Shown here: positions 31,536-41,621 of the stretch, piece after piece
Numbering within the stretch: position 1 is the first letter of the stretch
How the letters are laid out: each line of letters starts with the position of its first letter
Assembly: GCA_904502015.1 (NCBI GenBank)
Contig: CAJGEA010000003.1
Coordinates: forward strand, 1-41,665
Reading direction: 5' to 3'
Length of the DNA stretch: 41,665 bases
From: an uncultured Clostridia bacterium
GTDB lineage: Bacteria > Bacillota > Clostridia > Oscillospirales > CAG-272
Notes under the pieces: generated by a model
What the model was told of the DNA's origin: nothing
Database searches by the model: none
What the model saw: the letters and a program-made list of their open reading frames with translations, nothing else
Position numbers and translations under genes: made by a program

Positions 31536-32673
31536 CGCACCGTATAACGACAACTGGGGGTATCAGGATAATTTGCTCCCCAAGTATCACAAAAAAGCAG
31601 GGCATGATGTTACGGTTTTCGTTTCCACGCTGACTCACAGGGATGGGCGGATCGTTGAAACCGAGCCTGCTGATTATGTGTTGCCCGATGGTGTGCGTGT
31701 CGTGCGCTTGAGAAAAAAAGAGTATGCCCACCGCGTGCTTACCAATCTGAACGCCAAAATGGAAGTGTACTCGTATTTGAAGGAGTTACAGCCGGATTTT
31801 GTTTTCTATCACAGCTTGAGCAGCGCTACCATTTACGATGTGGTGCGATACAAGAAGGAAGTGAATCCCGCTTGCGTGATCGTGCGTGACAACCATTTGG
31901 ATTACAATAATTGCATGCCTCTTTCGGGCATCAAAAAAATATTGATCCGAGGCTTTTACCGCCACACGGTAAGAAAAACAATGCCCTATGTCAGCCGTGT
32001 TTACGGTGTTACACCGTGGCGGCAACAGTTTGCCGAGGATTTTTTCCGCGTTCCGCACTCCAAAACCGACGTTCTCATTATGGGAGCGGACGACGAGCAG
32101 ATGAATCTTTCGGAAAAACCGCAGATTCGCGCTGAAGTCAGACGGCAATACGGCATTTCGGATGATGATTTTCTCGTGGTAACGGGGGGCAAGATCGATA
32201 CGGCAAAAAAAATTGATCTTTTGATGAAGGCCTGCATGGAAACAAAGGACGTAAAGCTCCTCGTTTTCGGCAACGTGTGTGATGGCGTTCGGGAAGAATT
32301 TGAAAATTTGCTTGCCGCAAGTGACCGCATTACGTACGTTGGATGGGTGAATGCTTCGGATGTATACCGCTACTTTTTCGCCGCTGACCTTGTGTTTTTC
32401 CCGGGCGGTCATTCGGTGATGTGGGAGCAGGCTTGCGCCTCCAAGGTTCCGTGTGTGTTCCAGAAGTGGAACGGCATGGAGCATCTCAATAACGGCGGCA
32501 ACAGCGATTTTTTGTATCCCGTAACCGTCGAGTCCATTGCCGATAAGCTGCGGTCACTTCGGTTTACCCCTGCGTACTACGCTATGAAGCAGGTGGCGGA
32601 TTCGGGGGCCACCGATGTGTATCTGTATAGCCATATCGCCGAAAAATCCTTGGAGTGTGCCAATCGATCATGA
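31510..32673 (+). CDS. Glycosyltransferase family 4
   Basis: 387 aa. It begins MKIVHIAPNAPYNDNWGYQD, a common GT4 opening, with LLPKYHKKAGHDVTVF following. The C-terminal half shows VVTGGKIDTAKKIDLLMKA, then VGWVNASDVYRYFFAADLVF and the FFPGGHSVMWEQACASKVPC region (about 297-317) that corresponds to the EX7E segment. The ATG at 31510 lies inside the preceding gene and follows GGAG. It shares its last four bases (ATGA) with the flippase gene. Donor and acceptor are not known. Confidence 0.9.
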   Translation: MKIVHIAPNAPYNDNWGYQDNLLPKYHKKAGHDVTVFVSTLTHRDGRIVETEPADYVLPDGVRVVRLRKKEYAHRVLTNLNAKMEVYSYLKELQPDFVFYHSLSSATIYDVVRYKKEVNPACVIVRDNHLDYNNCMPLSGIKKILIRGFYRHTVRKTMPYVSRVYGVTPWRQQFAEDFFRVPHSKTDVLIMGADDEQMNLSEKPQIRAEVRRQYGISDDDFLVVTGGKIDTAKKIDLLMKACMETKDVKLLVFGNVCDGVREEFENLLAASDRITYVGWVNASDVYRYFFAADLVFFPGGHSVMWEQACASKVPCVFQKWNGMEHLNNGGNSDFLYPVTVESIADKLRSLRFTPAYYAMKQVADSGATDVYLYSHIAEKSLECANRS

Positions 32674-33953
32674 ATATCAGAAAACTTATAGGAAACCACG
32701 AGGTTAAAAACGCCTCGTGGCTGATCGGCGGTCGGATCGCGCAAATGGTGCTTTCTCTGTTTGTGGGCATTCTGACGGCGCGGTATCTCGGCCCCGGGAA
32801 CTACGGCCTCATCAGTTACGGTACGGCATTCGTTACCTTCTTTGCCGCGCTGTGCGGTTTGGGTCTGAACTCGGTCATCATCAAGGATTTCGTGGATCAC
32901 CCTGACGAGCAGGGAGAGGCCATCGGCTCGGCATTGCTCATGCGGTTTCTCTCCAGCGTGCTATCGGCCGTGATGATCGTTGGCATCGTGGCGGTCATCG
33001 ACCACGACGAGCCGCTGACCATCGCCGTGGTTGCCCTGTGCAGCCTGGGCGCCGTGTTCCATGTCGTTGATGTGTTCAACTTCTGGTTTCAGAATCGGTA
33101 CAGATCCAAGGTGACGGCTATTGCTACCCTGATTGCGTATGCTGTTGTGTCGGTCTACCGCATCGTACTGTTGATCTTGCGCGCGGATGTACGCTGGTTT
33201 GCGGTCGCTACGTCGTTGGATTACATTGCCATTGCGGTGTGCCTGTTGATCGCATACAGAAAATACAAGGGCCCACGCCTGCGTTGCTCAGGCAGAAAAT
33301 GCAAGGCACTGTTGTCTGTCAGTTATCATTATATCCTGTCGGCTATGATGGTTTCCATCTACGGCCAGACCGACAAGCTTATGCTCAAGCAGATGTTGGA
33401 TGAAACCGAGGTCGGCTTTTATTCCATCGCCACCCATGTGTGTGCTCTGTGGACATTCGTGCTACAGGCCATCATTGATTCCATATATCCCTCCATTCTC
33501 CGCCTCAAGCAGGAGGATCAAGAGAAATACGAGAAGAAAAATCGCCAGTTATACGCCATTGTATTCTACGTATCCTGCGCGGTGTCGGTGTTGTTCATGG
33601 TGTTCGGTGATCTGGGCATCCGCATTCTGTACGGCAGCGATTATATGCCCGCCTCCAACGTGCTGAAGGTGGTTACGTGGTACACCGCCTTTTCCTACCT
33701 TGGTGTAGCCAGAAATGCATGGATCGTCTCGGAAGGGAACCAGAAATATCTCAAATATATGTACGGCGGTGCCGCCGTGCTCAACGTCATATTAAATGCG
33801 GTGTTTATACCGCTTATGGGAGCGGTGGGCGCGGCGCTCGCCTCCCTGATCACTCAAGTGTTCACCAGCATCGTGTTGCCAATGTTCTTTAAAGATATGC
33901 GTCCCAACGCCAAGCTCATGCTGGAGGCAGTTTTGCTGCGAAAATTAAAGTAA
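32670..33953 (+). CDS. Wzx-like polysaccharide flippase (MATE/MOP superfamily)
   Basis: 427 aa with about 12 predicted membrane helices. The N-terminus (VKNASWLIGGRIAQMVLSLF followed by GILTARYLGPGNYGLI) is the classic start of Wzx/RfbX flippases, which move lipid-linked repeat units across the membrane. A second conserved part, GQTDKLMLKQMLDETEVGFY (about 231-250), is the middle signature of the family. The start overlaps the GT4 stop (ATGA). It pairs with the Wzy-like gene at 29092 to give a Wzx/Wzy-dependent pathway. Confidence 0.93.
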   Translation: MNIRKLIGNHEVKNASWLIGGRIAQMVLSLFVGILTARYLGPGNYGLISYGTAFVTFFAALCGLGLNSVIIKDFVDHPDEQGEAIGSALLMRFLSSVLSAVMIVGIVAVIDHDEPLTIAVVALCSLGAVFHVVDVFNFWFQNRYRSKVTAIATLIAYAVVSVYRIVLLILRADVRWFAVATSLDYIAIAVCLLIAYRKYKGPRLRCSGRKCKALLSVSYHYILSAMMVSIYGQTDKLMLKQMLDETEVGFYSIATHVCALWTFVLQAIIDSIYPSILRLKQEDQEKYEKKNRQLYAIVFYVSCAVSVLFMVFGDLGIRILYGSDYMPASNVLKVVTWYTAFSYLGVARNAWIVSEGNQKYLKYMYGGAAVLNVILNAVFIPLMGAVGAALASLITQVFTSIVLPMFFKDMRPNAKLMLEAVLLRKLK

Positions 33954-33966
33954 GGAGAAAACATAT

Positions 33967-35289
33967 ATGTCTGTCTATCAAGGACTTGTGGAAAAGAAAG
34001 AGAATCTGTCGGTTGTTGGTCTCGGCTACGTCGGTATGCCCATTGCGGTTGCCTTTGCCGATAAGGGGATCAACGTCATTGGCTTTGATTTGAACAAGGC
34101 GAAAATTGACCTGTACCGCTCGGGTGTGGATCCCACTCACGAGGTGGGCGACGAGGCCATTCGCACAACCACTATGGAATTTACAGCGGACGAAACACGT
34201 CTGCGTGACGCCAAATTCCATATCGTAGCCGTACCTACGCCCGTCAACACCGATCATACCCCTGATTTGTCGCCTGTGATCGGTGCCAGCGAAATTGTTG
34301 GACGTAACTTGGCAAAGGGCTCTATTGTCGTATATGAATCCACCGTGTACCCCGGTGTTACTGAGGACGTGTGCATTCCGATTCTGGAGCGGGAATCCGG
34401 TATGACCTGCGGTGTGGATTTCAAGGTTGGTTATTCGCCCGAGCGTATTAATCCCGGTGACAAGGTACACCGTCTGGAGAACATTTGTAAGATCGTGTCG
34501 GGTATGGATGCCTCCTCCCTGGACGAGATCAAGAAGGTGTACGATATTGTTATCGAGGTTGGCACCTACCCCGTATCCACCATCAAGACCGCTGAGGCGA
34601 TCAAGGTGGTTGAGAACAGCCAGCGCGATATCAATATTGCTTTCATGAACGAGCTTGCCATGGTGTTTGATCGCATGGGGATCGACACCAACGAGGTCGT
34701 GGACGGAATGAACACCAAGTGGAATGCCCTCGGTTTCCGTCCCGGTCTGGTGGGCGGTCATTGCATCGGCGTTGATCCCTATTACTTTACGTATGAGGCA
34801 GAGAAGCTGGGCTACCACAGCCAGATCATTCTGAACGGCCGTATTGTCAACGATGGTATGGGCAAGTTCGTTGCTGACGCGGCCATCAAGCAGATGATTG
34901 CGGTCGGTCAGGCACCCAAAAAGTCCAAGGTGGTGATCCTTGGCTTGACGTTCAAGGAAAATTGCCCCGATACCCGTAACAGTAAGGTGGCAGATATCGT
35001 CCAGCGATTGGGCGAATACGGCATATCCCCCGTGGTTGTGGATCCTTGGGCCAGCGCCGCAGACGCCATGCACGAGTACGGCGTGACCTTGGCTTCCATG
35101 GAGGAGGCCCGTGATGCCGACTGCGTGATCGTTGCGGTGGCACATAACGAATTCAAGGCACTCGCGCTGGAGGATATCAAGAAGCTGTATAAGACCTCGC
35201 CCGATAATGAGAAGGTGCTGATTGACGTTAAGGGCATCTACAAGGTCGCTGATCTGGATGCTTCGGGTATGAAATATTGGCGCCTGTAA
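33967..35289 (+). CDS. UDP-sugar 6-dehydrogenase (WbpA/WbpO/TviB-like nucleotide sugar dehydrogenase)
   Basis: 440 aa. It has an N-terminal Rossmann domain (VVGLGYVGMPIAVAFADKG, about 17-35), the STVYPGVTED block, a central helical part with IKVVENSQRDINIAFMNELA, the catalytic VGGHCIGVDPYY (C266) and a C-terminal UDP-binding domain (LGLTFKENCPDTRNSK). It oxidises C6 of a UDP-HexNAc or related sugar twice using NAD, giving a uronic acid. The exact sugar cannot be told; the VENSQRD and GGHCIGVDPYY forms fit UDP-HexNAc dehydrogenases better than UDP-glucose dehydrogenases. AAGGAG precedes the ATG at 33967. A strong terminator 32 bases later ends the locus. Confidence 0.93.
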   Translation: MSVYQGLVEKKENLSVVGLGYVGMPIAVAFADKGINVIGFDLNKAKIDLYRSGVDPTHEVGDEAIRTTTMEFTADETRLRDAKFHIVAVPTPVNTDHTPDLSPVIGASEIVGRNLAKGSIVVYESTVYPGVTEDVCIPILERESGMTCGVDFKVGYSPERINPGDKVHRLENICKIVSGMDASSLDEIKKVYDIVIEVGTYPVSTIKTAEAIKVVENSQRDINIAFMNELAMVFDRMGIDTNEVVDGMNTKWNALGFRPGLVGGHCIGVDPYYFTYEAEKLGYHSQIILNGRIVNDGMGKFVADAAIKQMIAVGQAPKKSKVVILGLTFKENCPDTRNSKVADIVQRLGEYGISPVVVDPWASAADAMHEYGVTLASMEEARDADCVIVAVAHNEFKALALEDIKKLYKTSPDNEKVLIDVKGIYKVADLDASGMKYWRL

Positions 35290-35320
35290 AAACGATGAGC
35301 CGTTGATCTGAAAAACCACA

Positions 35321-35359
35321 AGGGTGACACACCAAGCGGTGTGTCACCCTCATTTTTTG
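35321..35359 (+). terminator. Strong terminator at the end of the polysaccharide locus
   Basis: AGGGTGACACACC (35321-35333), loop AAGC, GGTGTGTCACCCT (35338-35350), then CATTTTTT. It lies between convergent genes and may serve both. Confidence 0.92.
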
Positions 35360-35362
35360 GAC

Positions 35363-37162
35363 TTAAACGGATGTTCCCTCAAGTACAATAGCGGAATCAG
35401 CCGACAGGTTCGTCCAGCACACGCGGAAAAATCTGGGGATTCCTATGTTTGTATTCCATAGATAGAACAAATATCGACAAGGGTCAATTCTTTCGATATA
35501 TCCGGAATCGTTCGGGTACATGACGATCTTGGAATAATTTTCATTTTCTTGCGAATCCGAATCAAGCCGCATTTGTGTGGTGCCCTTTTGGGCAATGAGG
35601 GACATATCCTCCGCGTAGAATGCGATCCGACAGTTTCCATCGGTGGGTAGGCCGTTCATATTGTATAATCGAATAACGAACTGTCCCAGCGTGGGGGCTG
35701 TGATCTCGCAAGGAATGGGCATGAATCCCGTTGTGTAAACGCCTGCTCGATACCCGGGGGTACCCTCACTTAAATACGTGTCTTCCTTATAGCCGATCCC
35801 GTTATAAATACTGCCGTCGGTATCGGTCGACAGCGGGATCAGGTTGGTGTAGGTGGGCAGTGCAGGGTTGTCCATTGGGCAAGCCACGTCGTGCCCTGCG
35901 CCGAAGCAATGCCCGTATACCATGCGATTCTTGCGGTCAATCGAAATAATGTAAAAGCTCGTTGCGTCCGCCGTGTTCTCACTCTTTTGATAGTAAACGG
36001 GATCGCCGTTTTCATCAAATTCACCATACCTTGCGCGGAACCACTCGTTGGCAGAGGTTGCCGCCTCGTTGTACCGTCCAAAGCAAATGTTCGGAACGGT
36101 CATGCGCAGAAGCCATCCCGCTGTGCTCGTTCCGTCATCAACAGCCATGGACGAACTGACGTAATCGGTACGGAAATTGTGGCTGTGACCGTTGATGGCA
36201 CAGAGAAACTCTGCGGGCGTGGTGGTTGTGAAATCGAAGAATGTACCCGAATCGGACACCGTACCGCCGTTTCGGTATGCCTCCAAAATCTTCAGAAGAT
36301 ATTTGAAGCAACTGTAAGAGTAGTTGATGGGGTGATGGGAGGTGATCACGATACCCCACGCCGAGGGATCGTCCTTGTCGGAAAAATTCAATGCCTTCTC
36401 GCCCACCCATTTGCGTTGCTTGGCGCTGATCCATTCTGACGGTGCAACCTCGCCGTCGGTAAAGGTCTTCTCGTCATACACGTCGCAGGTGTTCAGATAG
36501 ATTAGGCGAATCCTCTGACGCTCAAAATCGTGGTACCCGTAGCCCCCGATGGGGTTTTCCTCGTCTACTACGGTCTGCCCGTTGCCTGCCTCAATGTGAC
36601 CGAATAATTCCTCGGGCGTTACCATGCGGTCGCGGTCGGCGTTGTAGAGCAGATCGTGGTTGCCCCGCTGCCGAATACAAGCACGTGCGGGGGGACTCGC
36701 TTGCGCCTCGGTGCGGTTGACCAGCATAATATCGGAAAGACACATCTCTGCGGTGTATTTCGCATCCTGCGTCGTCCATCCACGGTCACCCAGATCCAGA
36801 TCGGCATCCAGTGGAATGCGCGCGGCGATCTCGTTGATACCTTGCTGTGATAATTGCGCCGAGCGAATGGTATGGCAGTGCGGCGCGGCGGCAGGATCAA
36901 TTTTTTCGTTTCCGACTCCGACCAGATGCCAGTCACTTCGGGCGGATAGCACAAGGCTGGTTTCGTTTCGCACTGCCTGTACCCGCCGAACTACGTCCTC
37001 TGCTTCGGCTACAACGTAGTCGGGAGATGCCTGCGAGCTCTCCCGCACCAGCTCCATGATTTCGGTAATCGTTTCCTCGGTCAGATCGTGATTTCGTTGG
37101 CGGGGCAGGGACAGTAGGGCTTGGTGAACCTTGGTGCGAAATTGGCTGTAAATATCTGCCAT
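35363..37162 (-). CDS. Phage-type calcineurin-like metallophosphatase
   Basis: 599 aa. After an N-terminal helical part (1-70), a metallophosphoesterase domain shows all five blocks in order: SDWH (about 77-80), LGDRGW, RGNHDLL, TSHHPINY and NGHSHNF. These ligand residues for two metals are intact. The C-terminal 200 residues are beta-rich and may bind or attach. Large stand-alone metallophosphatases of this form are frequent among late genes of Firmicutes phages, beside small tail or fibre-associated proteins. The ATG at 37162 follows AGGAGGGAG; a longer reading to 37177 overlaps the upstream gene. The gene is on the minus strand, convergent with the polysaccharide locus, and forms a pair with the small gene upstream. 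There are no other phage genes in the window. Confidence 0.8.
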   Translation of the reverse strand: MADIYSQFRTKVHQALLSLPRQRNHDLTEETITEIMELVRESSQASPDYVVAEAEDVVRRVQAVRNETSLVLSARSDWHLVGVGNEKIDPAAAPHCHTIRSAQLSQQGINEIAARIPLDADLDLGDRGWTTQDAKYTAEMCLSDIMLVNRTEAQASPPARACIRQRGNHDLLYNADRDRMVTPEELFGHIEAGNGQTVVDEENPIGGYGYHDFERQRIRLIYLNTCDVYDEKTFTDGEVAPSEWISAKQRKWVGEKALNFSDKDDPSAWGIVITSHHPINYSYSCFKYLLKILEAYRNGGTVSDSGTFFDFTTTTPAEFLCAINGHSHNFRTDYVSSSMAVDDGTSTAGWLLRMTVPNICFGRYNEAATSANEWFRARYGEFDENGDPVYYQKSENTADATSFYIISIDRKNRMVYGHCFGAGHDVACPMDNPALPTYTNLIPLSTDTDGSIYNGIGYKEDTYLSEGTPGYRAGVYTTGFMPIPCEITAPTLGQFVIRLYNMNGLPTDGNCRIAFYAEDMSLIAQKGTTQMRLDSDSQENENYSKIVMYPNDSGYIERIDPCRYLFYLWNTNIGIPRFFRVCWTNLSADSAIVLEGTSV

Positions 37163-37173
37163 AGACTCCCTCC

Positions 37174-37404
37174 TCACACCAGCGATTCACCGTCCTGCGT
37201 GGATCGCCAAGTGCCGCCGTCGGCATCCAGCAGGTAAGTGTCCATGCTTTGCAGAATAAACAGGGTAGAGCCGATCAGCAGATTCGATGTGTCTACCGAA
37301 AGGGCCTCCTCTTTGGTTGTTGCGTAGATCGTGGCGTCCTCCATGTTGCGGCTGCCCGCGCTGTCTACGCGAACGGTTTTGTTGATCTCGGTTCGTATAC
37401 TCAT
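37174..37404 (-). CDS. Small phage-like protein
   Basis: 76 aa, starting MSIRTEINKTVRVDSAGSRN and containing LLIGSTLFILQSMDTYLLDA followed by GGTWRS. The pattern 'G.t.fi.....yl.d..g.tW' is seen in small head- or tail-fibre-associated proteins of Firmicutes phages, where it often precedes the next structural gene. The ATG at 37404 follows AAGGAGGAA. A good promoter (37452-37480) sits upstream and the metallophosphatase starts 11 bases after its stop, so the two form one transcript. The function is not known. Confidence 0.7.
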   Translation of the reverse strand: MSIRTEINKTVRVDSAGSRNMEDATIYATTKEEALSVDTSNLLIGSTLFILQSMDTYLLDADGGTWRSTQDGESLV

Positions 37405-37451
37405 TCGGTTCCTCCTTGTTTTTGATTTAAGCAAACTTAACAACCGTATAT

Positions 37452-37480
37452 AGTATACAACCAATTCAGAGAAAAGTAAA
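37452..37480 (-). promoter_or_regulatory. Sigma-A type promoter of the phage-like pair
   Basis: On the minus strand TTTACT (37480-37475), 17-bp spacer, TATACT (37457-37452). It gives a leader of about 40 bases. Confidence 0.65.
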
Positions 37481-37608
37481 CCCCCATTTTAAAAAGGTCG
37501 CGTGACTTAACCGCGCGTCCTCATTGATTTTTAGGAACTTATGTCAACTCTCGTTAGGAAGGGCATTTCAAACGCATGATTCATTTTGGGCAGGTTCTTG
37601 AAAGGGGT

Positions 37609-37644
37609 GCGGGGGGAACTTCTTTCAAGAAGTTCCCCCCCCGC
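37609..37644 (-). terminator. Hairpin downstream of prfB
   Basis: GGGGGGAACTTCTT (37611-37624) pairs perfectly with AAGAAGTTCCCCCC (37627-37640), right after the prfB stop. There is no long T run, so it may be an end-of-transcript stabiliser. The stretch 37481-37608 holds nothing else that I can recognise. Confidence 0.6.
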
Positions 37645-37656
37645 AATTGAGTCGTA

Positions 37657-38766
<1,110 letters not shown>

Positions 38767-38803
38767 AATGAACACCTCTGTGTAAGAATTTCAAATTATT
38801 AAT

Positions 38804-38832
38804 AGTATAACACAAATTTTCCGTTCGGGCAA
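38804..38832 (-). promoter_or_regulatory. Sigma-A type promoter of prfB
   Basis: On the minus strand TTGCCC (38832-38827), 17-bp spacer, TATACT (38809-38804), about 40 bases before the start codon. Confidence 0.6.
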
Positions 38833-38871
38833 GTACCCATGTGAAAATTTTTTGTAAATCCTGCAAAATAA

Positions 38872-38911
38872 ATATAAAAGGAAAGCGGAATCCACCGTAG
38901 CGGATTCCGCT
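38872..38911 (-). terminator. Terminator of the capD-like gene
   Basis: AGCGGAATCC and GGATTCCGCT (38884-38893 with 38902-38911) pair perfectly and, read on the minus strand, are followed by TTCCTTTTAT. It lies 12 bases after the dehydratase stop. Confidence 0.85.
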
Positions 38912-38923
38912 CTTATGTAGAGA

Positions 38924-40858
38924 TCAGACGACCGCGTTGGTGATCTTCATTTCCGCCGAATCCTCGGCGTTGCAGTTGACGTCTTCTGGGTTGTGGAAGG
39001 TGGGAACTACCTCCATGAGCGCCTCCTTGACACCAACTGACTCCAGCTCGCCCTCCGCCGCTTCCACAGCGCGGTTCAGAATAGCGATCTTGTCCTCAAC
39101 CTCCTCACGGGAGAGGGGGGCGTCACTTTCGATAAAGATCAGGTTGTTGGAGGTCTTTTGCAACTTTTCGGTCTTGATCAGCAGTTCCTCGTAGAGCTTT
39201 TCGCCGGGACGAAGTCCCGTTTCCACGATCTCGATGTCAATATCGGGGCGCAGACCCGAGAGCTTGATCATGTTTACGGCAAGATCGTAGATTTTGACGG
39301 GCTTGCCCATGTCGAGAACGAACAGCTCGCCCCGCTTGGCCATAGAGCCTGCGTGCATCACCAGTTGGCTGGCCTCGGGAATGGTCATGAAATAGCGGAT
39401 GATGCGCTTGTCGGTTACGGTGAGAGGGCCACCCTTGGCAATCTGCTTTTTGAACAAGGGAATGACCGATCCGTTTGAGCCCAGCACGTTGCCAAACCGA
39501 ACGGCGGCAAAGCTGGTCTTGCTGTCGGTGCGGCACTGGACTACCATCTCACACATGCGCTTGGAAGCGCCCATGACGTTGGTGGGGTTGACCGCCTTGT
39601 CGGTGGAGATGAGAATGAACTTGGCAACGCCGTACTTCTCGGCCATGTCCGCCGTATTGTAGGTGCCCATGACGTTGTTCTTGATGGCCTCGGAGTTGCT
39701 GTGCTCCATCAAGGGAACGTGCTTGTGCGCGGCGGCGTGGAAGACGATTTGCGGACGGTAGTGATTAAAAATAGCATCCAGGCGGACGCGATCGCGCACC
39801 GAGGCGATCTCCACGCGGAAGTCAAGACTCACGCCGTACTCCCGCCACAGCTCCTGTTGGATATCGTAGGCGTTGTTTTCGTAGATGTCCAAAATAATGA
39901 GCTGCTTGGGCTGACACTTGGCGATCTGTCGGCAAAGCTCGGAGCCGATGGAGCCGCCGCCGCCCGTGACAAGTACAACCTTGTTGCGGTAGTAGGCACG
40001 GGATTCGGGGCTGCTGACCTCAATGGAGCGGCGGAAAAGCAAGTCCTCGATTTGGAACTCGCGAATGGAGCGACGGGTGCCTCGAGAGGACGAGGGGGAG
40101 GAAATGTCCTGCACGGCGGTGTCGTAGAGCTTGACCTTACAGCCCGTGCGGCTGTAAAATTCGTACAGCGCCAGTGCGCGCTCGTTGTCGATGCGGGGCA
40201 GGGCGATCAGGATCTCCTGGACGGGCAGGTCTTTGATGGTGTCGATGATGCTTTCATCCTCGTAATACACCTTCAGACCGCGGATCTTACTGCCCACCTT
40301 GTCGGTGTCGGTGTCAATAAAGCAGTAGGGGGTGTAGTGCGAGGTACTCTTGAGGATCAGTTCCTCGGCTAGCAGAACGCCGAGCTGTCCTGCGCCTACG
40401 ATGGCTACGTTGATTTTATTGTTCTCGGTTCTCGATTCCTTCTCGTTGAGGTGCTTATACATCAACTGGTACACGAAACGCGAGCAGAGGGTGACAATGT
40501 TGAAGCCTGCGGCGACCACGACGACGGGCCAGATGCCGCAGTAGGTTTTCAGAAGGATAGACAGGGGAATCGTGCAGATGCAAGCCGAAATGTCGGCGGC
40601 CACGATGATCAGGTAGGAGTAGGAATTACTGTACCGCCAGACGTTGTTGTAGATGCGGAAGACGAAGGCGCGCGAGATGGAGGTCAGCACGCAAAGGATA
40701 ATGGCCACGTTGACAAAGTGGCTGAACAGGGGATACAAGTGGCTGATATGCTCCGATATAATGGCAATGACGGCGCACACCATGAGATAGCACATGATGT
40801 CAAAACAGAAAATGATTACCTTTCTGGGGGCAAACGCGTGTTTGATTTTGTCCAGCAT
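38924..40858 (-). CDS. Membrane-bound nucleotide-sugar 4,6-dehydratase (CapD/PglF/WbpM-like)
   Basis: 644 aa. Four membrane helices at the N-terminus (about 12-125) are followed by a first Rossmann-like domain (VAIVGAGQLGVLLAEELIL, about 150-168) and a second, catalytic SDR domain (VVLVTGGGGSIGSELCRQI, about 295-313; FHAAAHKHVPLMEHS; STDKAVNPTNVMGASK). The catalytic tyrosine of ordinary SDRs is replaced by methionine in VMGASK, as is normal for WbpM/PglF enzymes. It turns UDP-GlcNAc (or similar) into the 4-keto-6-deoxy sugar, the precursor of amino-deoxy sugars. The ATG at 40858 follows GAAAGGA. It has its own strong promoter and terminator on the opposite strand to the polysaccharide locus, but likely feeds it, for example the sugar moved by the starter transferase at 8999. 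Confidence 0.93.
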   Translation of the reverse strand: MLDKIKHAFAPRKVIIFCFDIMCYLMVCAVIAIISEHISHLYPLFSHFVNVAIILCVLTSISRAFVFRIYNNVWRYSNSYSYLIIVAADISACICTIPLSILLKTYCGIWPVVVVAAGFNIVTLCSRFVYQLMYKHLNEKESRTENNKINVAIVGAGQLGVLLAEELILKSTSHYTPYCFIDTDTDKVGSKIRGLKVYYEDESIIDTIKDLPVQEILIALPRIDNERALALYEFYSRTGCKVKLYDTAVQDISSPSSSRGTRRSIREFQIEDLLFRRSIEVSSPESRAYYRNKVVLVTGGGGSIGSELCRQIAKCQPKQLIILDIYENNAYDIQQELWREYGVSLDFRVEIASVRDRVRLDAIFNHYRPQIVFHAAAHKHVPLMEHSNSEAIKNNVMGTYNTADMAEKYGVAKFILISTDKAVNPTNVMGASKRMCEMVVQCRTDSKTSFAAVRFGNVLGSNGSVIPLFKKQIAKGGPLTVTDKRIIRYFMTIPEASQLVMHAGSMAKRGELFVLDMGKPVKIYDLAVNMIKLSGLRPDIDIEIVETGLRPGEKLYEELLIKTEKLQKTSNNLIFIESDAPLSREEVEDKIAILNRAVEAAEGELESVGVKEALMEVVPTFHNPEDVNCNAEDSAEMKITNAVV

Positions 40859-40945
40859 AGTTGCATTCCTTTCTGTGTGGCGAGGATTTCAGCTAATTCT
40901 GATAATATGTGATATATAAAAGGGAAAGATATAATCCTACACCTT

Positions 40946-40974
40946 ATTATACCATATATATCTATTTGAGTCAA
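40946..40974 (-). promoter_or_regulatory. Strong sigma-A type promoter of the capD-like gene
   Basis: On the minus strand TTGACT (40974-40969), 17-bp spacer, TATAAT (40951-40946), near-consensus. It leaves a leader of about 80 bases. Confidence 0.8.
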
Positions 40975-41018
40975 GGGCTGGGCAGGACAAATTGTGACAA
41001 AAGGCTTCCCATTTTATG

Positions 41019-41062
41019 GAAAAATAAAAATGCTCCCCCAACGGTGTTGCCGTTGGGGGAGC
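41019..41062 (-). terminator. Terminator of the cotJC-like gene
   Basis: GCTCCCCCAACGG (41032-41044) pairs with CCGTTGGGGGAGC (41050-41062) and, on the minus strand, is followed by ATTTTTATTTTTCC. Confidence 0.92.
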
Positions 41063-41084
41063 CGGGGATTGTCAGCACGCGAGA

Positions 41085-41621
41085 TTAGCGCCTGCAATCT
41101 CTCTTGGGATCGAAGGCAGGATTGTAGGCATAGAAATTCTTACTGTCCAGATCGTCCTGGGTGATGCGAATCGCCTCAGCGAACCGCTGGTAATGCACCA
41201 GCTCGCGCTCACGGAGGAACTTGATGGGATCGTTCACGTCGGGGTCGTCGGACAGACGGAGGATGTTGTCATAGGTCGCGCGCGCCTTTTGCTCCGCGGC
41301 CAAGTCTTCATTCAGGTCGGCGATCACGTCACCCTTGACGGCAAAATACTTGGCGTCAAAGGGAACGCCCGAGGCGGCGATGGGGTAGACACCCGTGGTG
41401 TGATCCACAAAGTAGGTAGCGAAGGGGGAGCAGGCGATCTCCTCCTCGCTGAGGTTGCGGGTGAGCTGGTAAAGGATGGCACCGATCATCTCCAGGTGCC
41501 CAAGTTCCTCGCTGCCGATGTCGGTCAAAAGACCAACCACCTTCTTGTTCGGCATACTGTAACGCTGGTGGAGGTAACGCATGGCGGCGGCGAGCTCGCC
41601 GTCGGGACCGCCGAAATGCAA
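41085..41621 (-). CDS. cotJC: CotJC-like spore-coat protein (manganese catalase family), 5' end unclear
   Basis: 178 aa visible in one frame. GGPDGELAAAMRYLHQRYSM, TDIGSEELGHLEMIGAILYQ, DLAAEQKARATYDNI and FLRERELVHYQRFAEAI match CotJC/manganese catalase, including the E..H di-manganese ligand helices. The protein is part of the inner spore coat. Family members have about 30 residues before GGPDGEL, ending in a hydrophobic LA..II.QF-like strand. Here the frame upstream of GGPDGEL meets a TAG after about a dozen codons, and the only start is a TTG without ribosome site. A different frame just upstream reads hydrophobic IIIIC, which suggests a frameshift (real or a sequencing or contig-edge error) near 41614-41630. 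The end coordinate is therefore provisional. It fits with the SASP in marking a spore former. Confidence 0.82.
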   Translation of the reverse strand: MHFGGPDGELAAAMRYLHQRYSMPNKKVVGLLTDIGSEELGHLEMIGAILYQLTRNLSEEEIACSPFATYFVDHTTGVYPIAASGVPFDAKYFAVKGDVIADLNEDLAAEQKARATYDNILRLSDDPDVNDPIKFLRERELVHYQRFAEAIRITQDDLDSKNFYAYNPAFDPKRDCRR

